NCBI GenBank assembly: GCA_025057595.1
Contig: JANXBK010000003.1
Coordinates: 1 to 64,000, forward strand
Origin: Thermodesulfovibrio sp.
GTDB lineage: Bacteria > Nitrospirota > Thermodesulfovibrionia > Thermodesulfovibrionales > Thermodesulfovibrionaceae
Length of the DNA: 64,000 nucleotides
Direction of reading: 5' to 3'
Below the pieces are notes generated by a model. It did not search any database, was not told the DNA's origin, and was given only the letters and a program-made list of their open reading frames with translations. Below are positions 26,632-35,253 of the stretch, piece by piece (positions within the stretch are counted from its first letter, which is position 1; the number at the start of each line of letters is the position of its first letter). Both the position numbers and the translations under genes were made by a program.

Positions 26632-27390
26632 GTGTCCATTACAAGAAGAGAATTCTTAGCCATATCTTCAACTCTATGTGCTTTTCTAATCTTTGGTAAA
26701 GAGGCTGAAGCTTTAGAAGGCAAATATGCTACTATTATTGATATAACTAAATGTGATGGTTGTAAAGATGAACCTATTCCAAGATGTGTAAAGGCTTGTA
26801 AAGAGTATAACAGAGAGAGATTTCCAGAGCCTAAAAAACCTATTCAACCCTATTGGCCTAGAAAAACTTATGAGGATTGGTCTGACCAAAAAGACAGATT
26901 TGATACTTTAACTCCCTATAATTGGATTTTTATTCAAAGAGTGAATATAGATGGAAAGGAAATAAATATCCCACGAAGATGTATGCATTGTGATAGTCCT
27001 CCTTGTGTAAGAGAATGTCCTTTTGGAGCTCTTACTAAACAACCAGAGGGAAATACAGTTATCAATGATAAACTATGTTTTGGAGGAGCAAAATGTAGAG
27101 ATGTTTGTCCATGGCATATTCCACAAAGGCAGGCAGGTGTTGGAATCTATTTAAAAATTCTTCCTAAGTATGCAGGTGGTGGAGTTATGTATAAGTGCGA
27201 TTTATGTAAGGATAGAATAAAAAAAGGACAAATACCAGCCTGTGTTCTAGCTTGTCAGGAGAGATTGGGCAGTAACGCTGTTTTCACCCAGCTTATGAAA
27301 AAGCTAAAAAAGAAAATTTATACATATATGGAGATAAGCAAAATGGTGGAACATCAACCATCTATCTTTCAGAAGTTTCCTTTGAATTAA
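26632..27390 (+). CDS. Tat-exported multi-cluster ferredoxin (DmsB/HybA-like)
   Basis: A 252-aa protein starting at GTG 26632 after CGGAGG. A Tat-type signal (TRREFLAIS plus a hydrophobic stretch) occupies about 4-27. Four 4Fe-4S groups are visible: KCDGC with RCVKACKEYN, CMHCDSPPCVRECPFGA, CFGGAKCRDVCPWHIP, and CDLCKDRI with CVLACQERL. It is an electron-transfer subunit of the type that works with a molybdoenzyme or hydrogenase and a cytochrome b. No catalytic partner is adjacent, so it may serve the multihaem or psr-type proteins nearby, or be the remnant of a lost complex. Confidence 0.88.
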   Translation: MSITRREFLAISSTLCAFLIFGKEAEALEGKYATIIDITKCDGCKDEPIPRCVKACKEYNRERFPEPKKPIQPYWPRKTYEDWSDQKDRFDTLTPYNWIFIQRVNIDGKEINIPRRCMHCDSPPCVRECPFGALTKQPEGNTVINDKLCFGGAKCRDVCPWHIPQRQAGVGIYLKILPKYAGGGVMYKCDLCKDRIKKGQIPACVLACQERLGSNAVFTQLMKKLKKKIYTYMEISKMVEHQPSIFQKFPLN

Positions 27391-27426
27391 TAGAAAAAGT
27401 TTTAAGAGAAAAAAGAAAAATTTCAA

Positions 27427-27804
27427 ATGCCAGTAAAAGTAGAAAATAAAATTCATTCAACATTTAATCCAATAGAAAAGTTTGTCTTATTAGCGGGAGC
27501 TTTATCTATTCCCGCTGCTTTTTTAGCAGGATTTCTCTCTAAAAGTAAATCAAAGCAGGAAAACTATGAAAAACAAAATAAAAAGACATGGGTAGTTTTA
27601 TCTCCCCAGTTAGAATCAATAAATACACTTATTCATACTCTTTCAGGTATTCTCTTTATGTTTGTTTTCATAGTCCATATCTTTTTTGTATTAGCTTTTA
27701 AATCAATTTGGCCGTTACTTAAAAGTATGTTTACTGGATGGGTTGATGAAGATTATATAAAAAAGAGACACCCAATTTGGTATGAAAAAAATAAAGAAAA
27801 TTAA
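27427..27804 (+). CDS. truncated b-type cytochrome subunit (FdnI-like C-terminal half)
   Basis: A 125-aa protein with two hydrophobic helices (about 18-36 and 68-92). TFNPIEK and the end FTGWVDEDYIKKRHPIWYE match the third and fourth helices of formate dehydrogenase gamma-type cytochrome b, including H70 and H84. The first two helices and their haem-ligating His are missing, and no hydrophobic coding remains between the ferredoxin stop and this ATG. It is either a functional half-size membrane anchor for the ferredoxin or a deleted remnant. No clear RBS is seen. Confidence 0.65.
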   Translation: MPVKVENKIHSTFNPIEKFVLLAGALSIPAAFLAGFLSKSKSKQENYEKQNKKTWVVLSPQLESINTLIHTLSGILFMFVFIVHIFFVLAFKSIWPLLKSMFTGWVDEDYIKKRHPIWYEKNKEN

Positions 27805-27816
27805 GTAAATTATAAC

Positions 27817-29571
27817 ATGGAAATCACAGATAGAGCAGCAACTGTTCTTGAAGCAAGATATCTTCTTAAGGATGAGAAGGGACAAATTATTGAAACACCT
27901 CAAGAGATGTTTCAAAGAGTTGCTAACTATATTGCTCAAGCTGAATCTCTTTATGGAGAGAATGTGTCCTATTGGGCTGAAAAGTTTTATGAACTGCTTT
28001 CTTCTTTGAGATTCCTTCCAAACTCACCTACACTTATGAATGCAGGGAAACCTAAGGCACAACTTGCTGCTTGTTTTGTTTTACCTGTAGAAGATTCAAT
28101 TGAGTCAATATTTAAAACGCTTATGAATGCTGCTCTTATCCTTCAAAGTGGAGGAGGAACCGGATTTAGTTTTTCCCAATTAAGACCGAAAGGTGATGTA
28201 GTTCGCTCTACAGGAGGAGTGGCAAGTGGACCTGTTTCATTTATGAAAATATTTGATAAAGCCTCTGATGTTATAAAACAGGGTGGAGCAAGAAGAGGAG
28301 CAAATATGGGTATTTTAAGAGTTGATCACCCTGATATATTAGAGTTTATACGAATTAAGAGATTTGAAAATTTAAGTAATTTTAATATCTCCGTCGCAAT
28401 TACAGATGAGTTTATGGAGGCTCTCTTCAGAGATGACTATATTTCTTTAATAAATCCAAGAACAAAAGAAGTTGTTAAAAAAATTAAAGCAAAAGAAATC
28501 TTTGATGAACTTATAGAGTCTGCATGGGAAGTCGGAGACCCTGGTGTTATATTTATTGATACAATAAACAGATACAATCCAACTCCTCATATTGGAGAGA
28601 TTGAAAGTACAAATCCTTGTGGAGAGCAACCTCTTCTTCCCTATGAAGCATGTATTCTTGGTTCATTAAATCTATCAAAATATGTAAAGAAGGAAAAAAT
28701 AGACTATGATTTGCTTGAGTCTGATATTAAACTGGCTGTCCGATTTCTTGATAATGCTATAGATGTAACTGACTATCCAGTAGCTGAAGTGGAAAAGATG
28801 CATAAAGGCAACAGAAAAGTCGGATTGGGAGTTATGGGATGGGCTGACTGTCTTGTTGAAGTTGGCATCCCCTATAATCATAAAAAGGCATTTCAGTTAG
28901 CAGAAGAAATCATGAGTTTTATAAAGAAAAAATCCCACGAGGCATCCTATGAGCTTGCTAAAAAAAGAGGTGTATTCCCGAATTTTAAAGGCTCTATATG
29001 GGACAAAAGAGGTATTCCTATAAGAAACGCTACCACTACCACAATTGCACCAACTGGTACAATTTCAATAATTGCTGATTGTTCAAGTGGAATAGAGCCA
29101 TATTTTTTACTTGCCTATAAACAGAGAATACTAGATATGGAGTTTGAAGTTTTAAACAAATATTTAATTGATATAGCTAAGAAAAAGGGATTTTATAACG
29201 AAGAATTTATTGATAGATTAAGACAAAAAGGTACGCTAAAGGGTATGAAGAGTATTCCTTTGAAAATTAAGAGATTATTTAAAACAGCTTTTGAGATAAC
29301 TCCACAAGAGCATATTGAGATGCAATTGGCTTTTCAGAGGCATACAGACAATGCTGTATCAAAAACAATAAATCTTCCACAAAAAACAAAAAAGGAAGAT
29401 ATCGCAGAAATATTTATTTTAGCCTATAAAAAAGGATTAAAAGGAATCACAGTGTTTAGATATGGCTCAAAAAGAGGAACACTTCTTAAGGTAAGTGATG
29501 CCCATATTGCAGAGTGTTGTGAAGTAAAAGGAAGACTACCAAGACTTACTAAATTTCACGATGCTTTATGA
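27817..29571 (+). CDS. nrdJ: adenosylcobalamin-dependent ribonucleotide reductase
   Basis: A 584-aa class II ribonucleotide reductase that makes deoxynucleotides with or without oxygen, using B12. The 10-stranded barrel motifs are present: PNSPTLMNAGKPKAQLAACFVLP, GGGTGFSFSQLRP, and NPCGEQPLLPYEACILGSLNLS with the active-site Cys-X-Glu. APTGTISIIADCSSGIEP and GITVFRYGSKRGTL follow. The protein ends soon afterwards with ECCEV and lacks the usual C-terminal Cys-rich zinc domain. No cobalamin riboswitch is seen; only 12 bp separate it from the upstream gene. Confidence 0.93.
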   Translation: MEITDRAATVLEARYLLKDEKGQIIETPQEMFQRVANYIAQAESLYGENVSYWAEKFYELLSSLRFLPNSPTLMNAGKPKAQLAACFVLPVEDSIESIFKTLMNAALILQSGGGTGFSFSQLRPKGDVVRSTGGVASGPVSFMKIFDKASDVIKQGGARRGANMGILRVDHPDILEFIRIKRFENLSNFNISVAITDEFMEALFRDDYISLINPRTKEVVKKIKAKEIFDELIESAWEVGDPGVIFIDTINRYNPTPHIGEIESTNPCGEQPLLPYEACILGSLNLSKYVKKEKIDYDLLESDIKLAVRFLDNAIDVTDYPVAEVEKMHKGNRKVGLGVMGWADCLVEVGIPYNHKKAFQLAEEIMSFIKKKSHEASYELAKKRGVFPNFKGSIWDKRGIPIRNATTTTIAPTGTISIIADCSSGIEPYFLLAYKQRILDMEFEVLNKYLIDIAKKKGFYNEEFIDRLRQKGTLKGMKSIPLKIKRLFKTAFEITPQEHIEMQLAFQRHTDNAVSKTINLPQKTKKEDIAEIFILAYKKGLKGITVFRYGSKRGTLLKVSDAHIAECCEVKGRLPRLTKFHDAL

Positions 29572-30404
29572 TTTTGCTTCAAAATGTATCAAAAAGTTAC
29601 GGTAAAACAAAGGCTGTTGACTCACTAACCTTAGAGATAAAAAAAGGTGAGATATTCGGACTTCTTGGGCCAAATGGAGCAGGAAAGACAACAACAGTAA
29701 AGATTCTTACTACTCTTACAAAACCTGACTCTGGAAGTTGTTTTATTGATGGTATAGATGTTTTAAAAAACCCTCAAGAGATAAAAAAGATAATTGGTGT
29801 TGTTCCTCAAGAGAATAATCTTGAAAGAGAACTCACTGTTTATGAGAATCTTCTAATCTACGGAATGCTTCATAAAGTTAAAAATCTAAAAGAAAGAATA
29901 GAAAAGATTTTATATACTTTAGAGCTTTACGAAAAGAAGAACTCCATAGTTACAACACTTTCTGGAGGGCTTCAAAGGAGAACCCTTCTTGCGAGAGCAC
30001 TACTGACTGAGCCTAAGGTTTTATTTCTTGATGAGCCATCAATCGGGCTTGATCCCCATATAAGAAGGCAGCTTTGGCAAATAATAAGAAAAATAAAGAC
30101 AGAGGGAAGAACAGTATTGCTTACAACACATTACATTGAAGAGGCTGAAGCTTTATGTGATAGAGTTGGGATTCTGTCTTATGGAAGGCTTATAGCTTTA
30201 GGAAGTCCTTCAGAGTTAAAGAAAGATGTAGGCGAGTATGTAGTTGAATTTATAGACAAAGATGGAAATCTTTTAAGTGAGATATGCCATAGTAGAGAGG
30301 AAGCTTATGAGCTTGCAAAATTAAGACATAATGGAGTAACAATAAGAAAATCAAATCTTGAAGACGTATTTGTAAAACTTACAGGTGAAAGAATAGAAAA
30401 ATGA
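29568..30404 (+). CDS. ABC transporter ATP-binding protein (DrrA-like)
   Basis: A 278-aa ATPase with Walker A GPNGAGKTTT, signature LSGGLQRR, Walker B VLFLDEPSIGLD and the switch His in TTHYIEEAE. The C-terminal extension after about 220 (EYVVEFIDKDGN and onward) is typical of DrrA/CcmA-type exporter ATPases. It overlaps nrdJ and the permease by 4 bp each, forming an operon. The substrate is unknown; drug, lipid or polysaccharide export is usual for this family. Confidence 0.93.
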   Translation: MILLQNVSKSYGKTKAVDSLTLEIKKGEIFGLLGPNGAGKTTTVKILTTLTKPDSGSCFIDGIDVLKNPQEIKKIIGVVPQENNLERELTVYENLLIYGMLHKVKNLKERIEKILYTLELYEKKNSIVTTLSGGLQRRTLLARALLTEPKVLFLDEPSIGLDPHIRRQLWQIIRKIKTEGRTVLLTTHYIEEAEALCDRVGILSYGRLIALGSPSELKKDVGEYVVEFIDKDGNLLSEICHSREEAYELAKLRHNGVTIRKSNLEDVFVKLTGERIEK

Positions 30405-31144
30405 CCGATTGGTATCCAGTTTTCCTTAAAGAGATGCTTCAGTTTAGAAGAAAGCTACTTAGACTTGGATATATCTTTTCTGCCATGATGGCTCCAATTA
30501 TTTATCTTATTACTTTTGGACTTGGCCTTGGTAAAACTGTAAGCCTCACTGAAGGCACAGATTATTTAACATTCCTTCTTCCGGGGCTTGTTGCTATGAG
30601 CTCAATGAATAACTCCTATGCTTGGGTGGCAAGCTCTCTAAATCTGAGCAGACTTTATTTTAAAACTTTTCAAATTTTAATTCAGTCTCCGCTGAAACCT
30701 TTTTCAATAATGATTGGTGAAGTTATGGCTGGAATGGTTAAAGGACTTTTTGCATCTTTTCTTATAATAACTGTAGGATTCATAGTTCCTTCAAATTTTT
30801 CATTAAACTTAGTCTTTCTGTTAGCACTCCTTATTAACTGTTTTATGTTTGCCTCTTTGGGAGTTATTACTGGCATGATAACAAAATCCCACGAAGACAC
30901 AGCTACATATTCAAATTTTTTTATAATGCCAATGGCTTTTTTCAGTGGCACTTTCTTTTCAATTGACAGAATCCCGATGATATTTAAACCTTTAATTTAT
31001 GTAATGCCCTTAACCCATACAAATATTCTTATAAGAAAAAGTTATTTTGATTTAGAAGGATTAATCTCTCTCTTTGTAATCCTATTTTACAGTATATGCT
31101 TTTTTCATGTAGGAGCAAGATTAATTAAAAACTATAATGAGTGA
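30401..31144 (+). CDS. ABC-2 type transporter permease
   Basis: A 247-aa inner-membrane protein with about six hydrophobic segments. The N-terminal KEMLQFRRKLLRLGYIFSAMMAPIIYL and the later MPMAFFSGTFFSIDRIP with MPLTHTNILIRKSYF follow the ABC-2 (DrrB/NodJ) pattern. It is the membrane partner of the preceding ATPase, translationally coupled to it. Its last 13 bases overlap convergently with the CBS-GGDEF gene. Confidence 0.9.
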   Translation: MTDWYPVFLKEMLQFRRKLLRLGYIFSAMMAPIIYLITFGLGLGKTVSLTEGTDYLTFLLPGLVAMSSMNNSYAWVASSLNLSRLYFKTFQILIQSPLKPFSIMIGEVMAGMVKGLFASFLIITVGFIVPSNFSLNLVFLLALLINCFMFASLGVITGMITKSHEDTATYSNFFIMPMAFFSGTFFSIDRIPMIFKPLIYVMPLTHTNILIRKSYFDLEGLISLFVILFYSICFFHVGARLIKNYNE

Positions 31145-32022
31145 TTTTTACCCTTAGTAAATATCTTCACTCTGTCTTTTCCTTCTCTTTTAGCAGTATA
31201 CATAGCTTCATCTGCTTTCTTAATTAATTTGTCTAAACTTTCTCTTCTACTTGAAATAACCATACCAATACTTACAGTAATAACACTATTTTCAATCTCA
31301 GGAATTCTTATAAGTTTTACTTTTTGTCTTAATCTTTCTGCTATTTTAAATGCATGATCAGGTGGACATCTATAAAGAATTACCACAAACTCTTCTCCTC
31401 CATATCTTATAACTTCATCGTAGCCTTTCACATTTTCTCTTATTGTTTTAGCAATCTCTCTTAATACCCTATCTCCTGCTGAATGTCCATATTTATCATT
31501 TATAAGTTTGAAGTTATCTATATCTATCATTAAAACACAGTAAATGGTTTTAAGCTTCTGTAATTTTAAAGTAAGCATACTCAAATAGGTTCTATTATTA
31601 ACACCGGTAAGGGTGTCAATAAAAACAATCCCTGGAAATTCTCTTAAAATATCTCTGAGGCTAATAATTCCTACCACTCTGTTCTTTTTATCCAATACAG
31701 GAATGTGACTTATGTTGTTTTGTTTCATTAAATCTAAAGCATTAAGAAGAGGTTCTGATTCATTAACTGTTATAAGTTGTACATTTTGTTTATTTAAAAA
31801 AGACAATACATCCAAGATAGTTCCGTCAAAATTTCCTATTGAAAGAATCTTCAAAATATCTCTTAATGTCAGTATCTGATAGGGAATAAAATTTTTGTCA
31901 GTAACAATTACACTTCCAATTGCTTTTTCTCCCATAATTTGAATTAACTCAGAAAAAGGTTGTGTTTCACTTATACAAATTGGATTTTTAGTCATAATTT
32001 TTTTAACGATTAAATCTAACAT
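31132..32022 (-). CDS. CBS-pair diguanylate cyclase
   Basis: A 296-aa cytoplasmic protein. Two CBS motifs (about 1-125), a likely nucleotide or ligand sensor, precede a GGDEF domain (about 130-290). The active motif is RYGGEEF, and DIDNFKLINDKYGHSAGDRVL carries the metal-binding Asp, so it should synthesise cyclic di-GMP. The RxxD inhibitory site five residues upstream is KGYD here, lacking the Arg, which suggests weak product inhibition. It is a lone gene, divergent from the acetate-CoA ligase. Confidence 0.92.
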   Translation of the reverse strand: MLDLIVKKIMTKNPICISETQPFSELIQIMGEKAIGSVIVTDKNFIPYQILTLRDILKILSIGNFDGTILDVLSFLNKQNVQLITVNESEPLLNALDLMKQNNISHIPVLDKKNRVVGIISLRDILREFPGIVFIDTLTGVNNRTYLSMLTLKLQKLKTIYCVLMIDIDNFKLINDKYGHSAGDRVLREIAKTIRENVKGYDEVIRYGGEEFVVILYRCPPDHAFKIAERLRQKVKLIRIPEIENSVITVSIGMVISSRRESLDKLIKKADEAMYTAKREGKDRVKIFTKGKNHSL

Positions 32023-32082
32023 AATTTGAAATTTTATTTGTTTCTTTAACTAATTGTCAACATTTGAATATATAATTTTTTC

Positions 32083-34185
32083 ATGTTAAAATTCATCATG
32101 TTTGATTTTATTTTTAATCCTAAAGCAATTGCTGTTATTGGTGCTTCAGCTGAAGAAAAAAAAGTAGGCCATGCAGTGCTAAGAAATCTTATAAATGGCT
32201 TTAAAGGTAAAGTATATCCTGTAAATCCAACAAGAAGTGAGATACTTTCCCTGCCCTGTTATCCATCTGTTTCAACTATACCAGATAAAGTTGATTTAGC
32301 CATAGTTGTCATACCTGCTAAAGCTGTTGCTGAAGCATTAATAGATTGTGGAAAAGCAGGTGTGAAAGGAGTTGTAGTAATATCTGCGGGATTTAAAGAA
32401 GTCGGAGGTGATGGTGTTTCCCGTGAAAAACAGATAGTTCAGATAGTTAAAGCTACAGGAATGAGAATGGTAGGACCTAACTGTCTTGGAGTTATGAACA
32501 CAAAGAATGGAATGAATGCCTCCTTTGCTGCCACAATGCCACCTGAGGGAAAAGTTGCTTTTTTTTCACAGTCAGGGGCATTAGGGGTTGCAGTAATTGA
32601 TTGGGCAATAGAGAATAACTTTGGTTTTTCAAAGTTTGTAAGCTTTGGTAACAAAGCAGACTTAAATGAAACTGATTTTCTTGAGTACTTTGCAAATGAT
32701 CCTGACACAGATGTGATTTTAGGTTATATTGAAGATGTTGTTGATGGAAAAAGATTTATTGAAGTAGCTCAGAAAGTTACAAAAATAAAACCAGTCATAA
32801 TGATTAAATCTGGTGCTACAGAGGCTGGTGCTCGCGCAGCTTCATCCCATACAGGTGCTTTAGCAGGCTCAGACAAAGCCTTTTCAGAAGCTTTCAGAAA
32901 AACAGGAGTAATAAGAGTCAGTGGAATTCAAGAGCTTTTTGATACAGCTGAGATGTTTCTTTCAAGAAAAACTCCGAAAGGAAGAAGGCTTCTTATAATT
33001 ACAAATGCTGGTGGACCAGGAATAATAGCTGCCGATACAGCAGACAACTTAGGAATAAAGCTTGACCCTATGACAAAAGAATCAATAGATGCAATAGCTG
33101 AAAAACTTCCTCCAACTGCGTCTCTCTATAATCCGGTTGATGTAATAGGAGATGCAACTTCTGAAAGATATAAAGTAGTAATTGAGCAAGCAGTAAAAGA
33201 TAAAGCTGTTGAGGGAATATGCGTGATTCTTACCCCTCAAGCCATGACTGATCCTGAAAATATCGCAGATATTATAATATCCTCTTCAAATAATACAGAT
33301 AAACCTATTTTTGGAGTATTTATTGGAGGACAAAGAGTCAAAAAAGCAACAGAAAAGATGAAACAGACAGGCATTCCTTGTTTTAGTGACCCATCAGTTG
33401 CTATAAATGCCTATGCTAAATTAATTTATTTTTCCGAATTAAAAGATAAAGAAATTAAAGAGGAAGCCTTCATTGAAATTCCACAGGAAAATATAAAGAA
33501 AGCATCGGAGATATTAAGAAAAATGAAGGAATCTGAAATCTATGAAATCGGTGGTGAGGAGGCTATGCGGATACTTTCTCTTTATGGATTTTCATTTCCA
33601 GAAAGAGCCTTAGCAAAAACACCTATGGAAGCAGTTGCTATAGCTGAAAGAATAGGTTATCCTGTTGTTATGAAAGTCTCATCTCCTCATATACTCCATA
33701 AAACAGATGTGGGAGGAGTTAAACTAAATCTTACAAATGAAAAAGCTGTTTATAACGCCTTTATAGAGATTACATCAAATGTAAAAAGATTTATGCCAGA
33801 AGCTTTTATAGAAGGGGTCATGATTTATGAAATGATAACAGGAGGCAAAGAAGTGATTTTCGGAGTAAGTTATGATAAGACATTTGGACATATGGTAATG
33901 TTTGGTCTTGGAGGAATTTATGTTGAAATTCTTAAAGATGTCTCTTTTCGTTTAGTTCCCGTAGGAAGAACAGAAGCTTTTGAGATGATAGGAGAAATAA
34001 GGACATCTAAAATCCTTGATGGAGTAAGAGGAGAAAAACCTTATGATAAAGAGGATCTTGTAAACTGTATTTTAAGACTTTCAAGGCTTGTTTCTGATTT
34101 TCCAGAGATAAAGGAAGTTGATATTAATCCCTATATGGTTATGCATAATGGCGGTATAGGATTAGATGCAAGGATAATAATTTAG
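32083..34185 (+). CDS. acetate-CoA ligase (ADP-forming), fused alpha-beta
   Basis: A 700-aa NDP-forming acyl-CoA synthetase. The N-terminal CoA-binding domain (AVIGASAEEKKVGHAV), succinyl-CoA-ligase-like domains with the phosphorylated His in SSHTGALAGSD, and a C-terminal ATP-grasp domain (PVVMKVSSPHILHKTDVGGV, VMFGLGGIYVEI) are in alpha-beta order. It interconverts acetyl-CoA plus ADP and Pi with acetate plus ATP, conserving energy during acetate formation or activating other acyl groups. The start could be the in-frame ATG at 32098 (MFDFIF); neither has a strong RBS. It is followed by a DRTGG protein, a common pairing. Confidence 0.93.
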   Translation: MLKFIMFDFIFNPKAIAVIGASAEEKKVGHAVLRNLINGFKGKVYPVNPTRSEILSLPCYPSVSTIPDKVDLAIVVIPAKAVAEALIDCGKAGVKGVVVISAGFKEVGGDGVSREKQIVQIVKATGMRMVGPNCLGVMNTKNGMNASFAATMPPEGKVAFFSQSGALGVAVIDWAIENNFGFSKFVSFGNKADLNETDFLEYFANDPDTDVILGYIEDVVDGKRFIEVAQKVTKIKPVIMIKSGATEAGARAASSHTGALAGSDKAFSEAFRKTGVIRVSGIQELFDTAEMFLSRKTPKGRRLLIITNAGGPGIIAADTADNLGIKLDPMTKESIDAIAEKLPPTASLYNPVDVIGDATSERYKVVIEQAVKDKAVEGICVILTPQAMTDPENIADIIISSSNNTDKPIFGVFIGGQRVKKATEKMKQTGIPCFSDPSVAINAYAKLIYFSELKDKEIKEEAFIEIPQENIKKASEILRKMKESEIYEIGGEEAMRILSLYGFSFPERALAKTPMEAVAIAERIGYPVVMKVSSPHILHKTDVGGVKLNLTNEKAVYNAFIEITSNVKRFMPEAFIEGVMIYEMITGGKEVIFGVSYDKTFGHMVMFGLGGIYVEILKDVSFRLVPVGRTEAFEMIGEIRTSKILDGVRGEKPYDKEDLVNCILRLSRLVSDFPEIKEVDINPYMVMHNGGIGLDARIII

Positions 34186-34197
34186 TTGGAGGATAGA

Positions 34198-35253
34198 ATG
34201 ATACCAATTTTTATAATATCAAATCGCCCTTTTACAGGAAAAAACTTTTTCGCTATCGGTTTAGCTCTAACTCTTAAAGAAAAGGGATATAAGGTAGGAT
34301 ATATAAGACCACTAGGTAAAATTCCAATTAGAAAAGGAGAAGAAGTTTTTGACGAAGAGGCAGTTTTTATAAAAGAGATGTTAGGACTTGAAGAGCCATT
34401 AAATGTGATCTCACCCTTTGTTTTTACCTATGAGGTTCAATATAGATTATTAGAAGGAGTTGATTTAAGGATTAACGAAAAGATAAAAGAGGCTTTTTCT
34501 AAACAAGAAAATAAAGATTTTGTTATAGCTGTAGGACCTAACAACATATTTGAAGGATTCTCAGTTGGAATAGATCCTATAACATTACTTAAGGAAACAA
34601 AAGGAAAAGCTATTGCAATTCAATACTGGGACAGCGAGCTTGCAGTTGATGATATATTAGGTATTAAAACTCTAACTGAAAATAGTTTCTTAGGTGCAGT
34701 TATTAATAAGATACCTCCAGAGCAGTTTCACTATGTTAAAGAAAGAATTGTTCCCTTTGTTGAGTCAAAAGGAATAAAGATATTAGGATTATTTAAGAGA
34801 GATAAATTTCTTGAGGCAGTCACTGTAAGAAGACTCATGGAGGCAATAAATGGCGGATTAGTCTGTTGTGAAGATAAACTAGATGATTTTGTAGAAAATT
34901 TCCTAATAGGAGCTATGGATCCAGAGACTGCTTTATCTTATTTTTTGAGAACACCTAACAAAGCTGTTATTACCGGAATTCATAGAACAGATATTCAGAT
35001 AGTTGCTATGGAAACTTCTACAAAATGTCTGATTCTTACAGGTGGTATGCATGCAAATGAAACAGTAACTGGTATCGCAAAAGCTAAAGGAATCCCTATT
35101 ATTGTTACACCCTTTGATACATTTACAGCTGTTGATAGAATGGAAAAATTAATGGGTAAGGCTGTTATAAGAGAAAAGCAAAAAGCTATGAAAGCAAAAG
35201 AAGTAGTAAGTAAAGAGTTTAATATAGATGAGTTTTTAAGAAATGTAAAATGA
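34198..35253 (+). CDS. BioD-like/DRTGG-domain protein (Pta N-terminal type)
   Basis: A 351-aa protein with a P-loop-like dethiobiotin-synthetase fold (FIISNRPFTGKNFFAIGLALTL, residues 4-25) and a DRTGG domain (about 210-315), the same architecture as the N-terminal part of long phosphotransacetylases but without the catalytic Pta domain. I chose ATG 34198 because TTGGAGG lies five bases before it; the open frame starts at a TTG. It sits directly after the ADP-forming acetate-CoA ligase and probably regulates or assists it. Function inferred from context. Confidence 0.82.
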   Translation: MIPIFIISNRPFTGKNFFAIGLALTLKEKGYKVGYIRPLGKIPIRKGEEVFDEEAVFIKEMLGLEEPLNVISPFVFTYEVQYRLLEGVDLRINEKIKEAFSKQENKDFVIAVGPNNIFEGFSVGIDPITLLKETKGKAIAIQYWDSELAVDDILGIKTLTENSFLGAVINKIPPEQFHYVKERIVPFVESKGIKILGLFKRDKFLEAVTVRRLMEAINGGLVCCEDKLDDFVENFLIGAMDPETALSYFLRTPNKAVITGIHRTDIQIVAMETSTKCLILTGGMHANETVTGIAKAKGIPIIVTPFDTFTAVDRMEKLMGKAVIREKQKAMKAKEVVSKEFNIDEFLRNVK

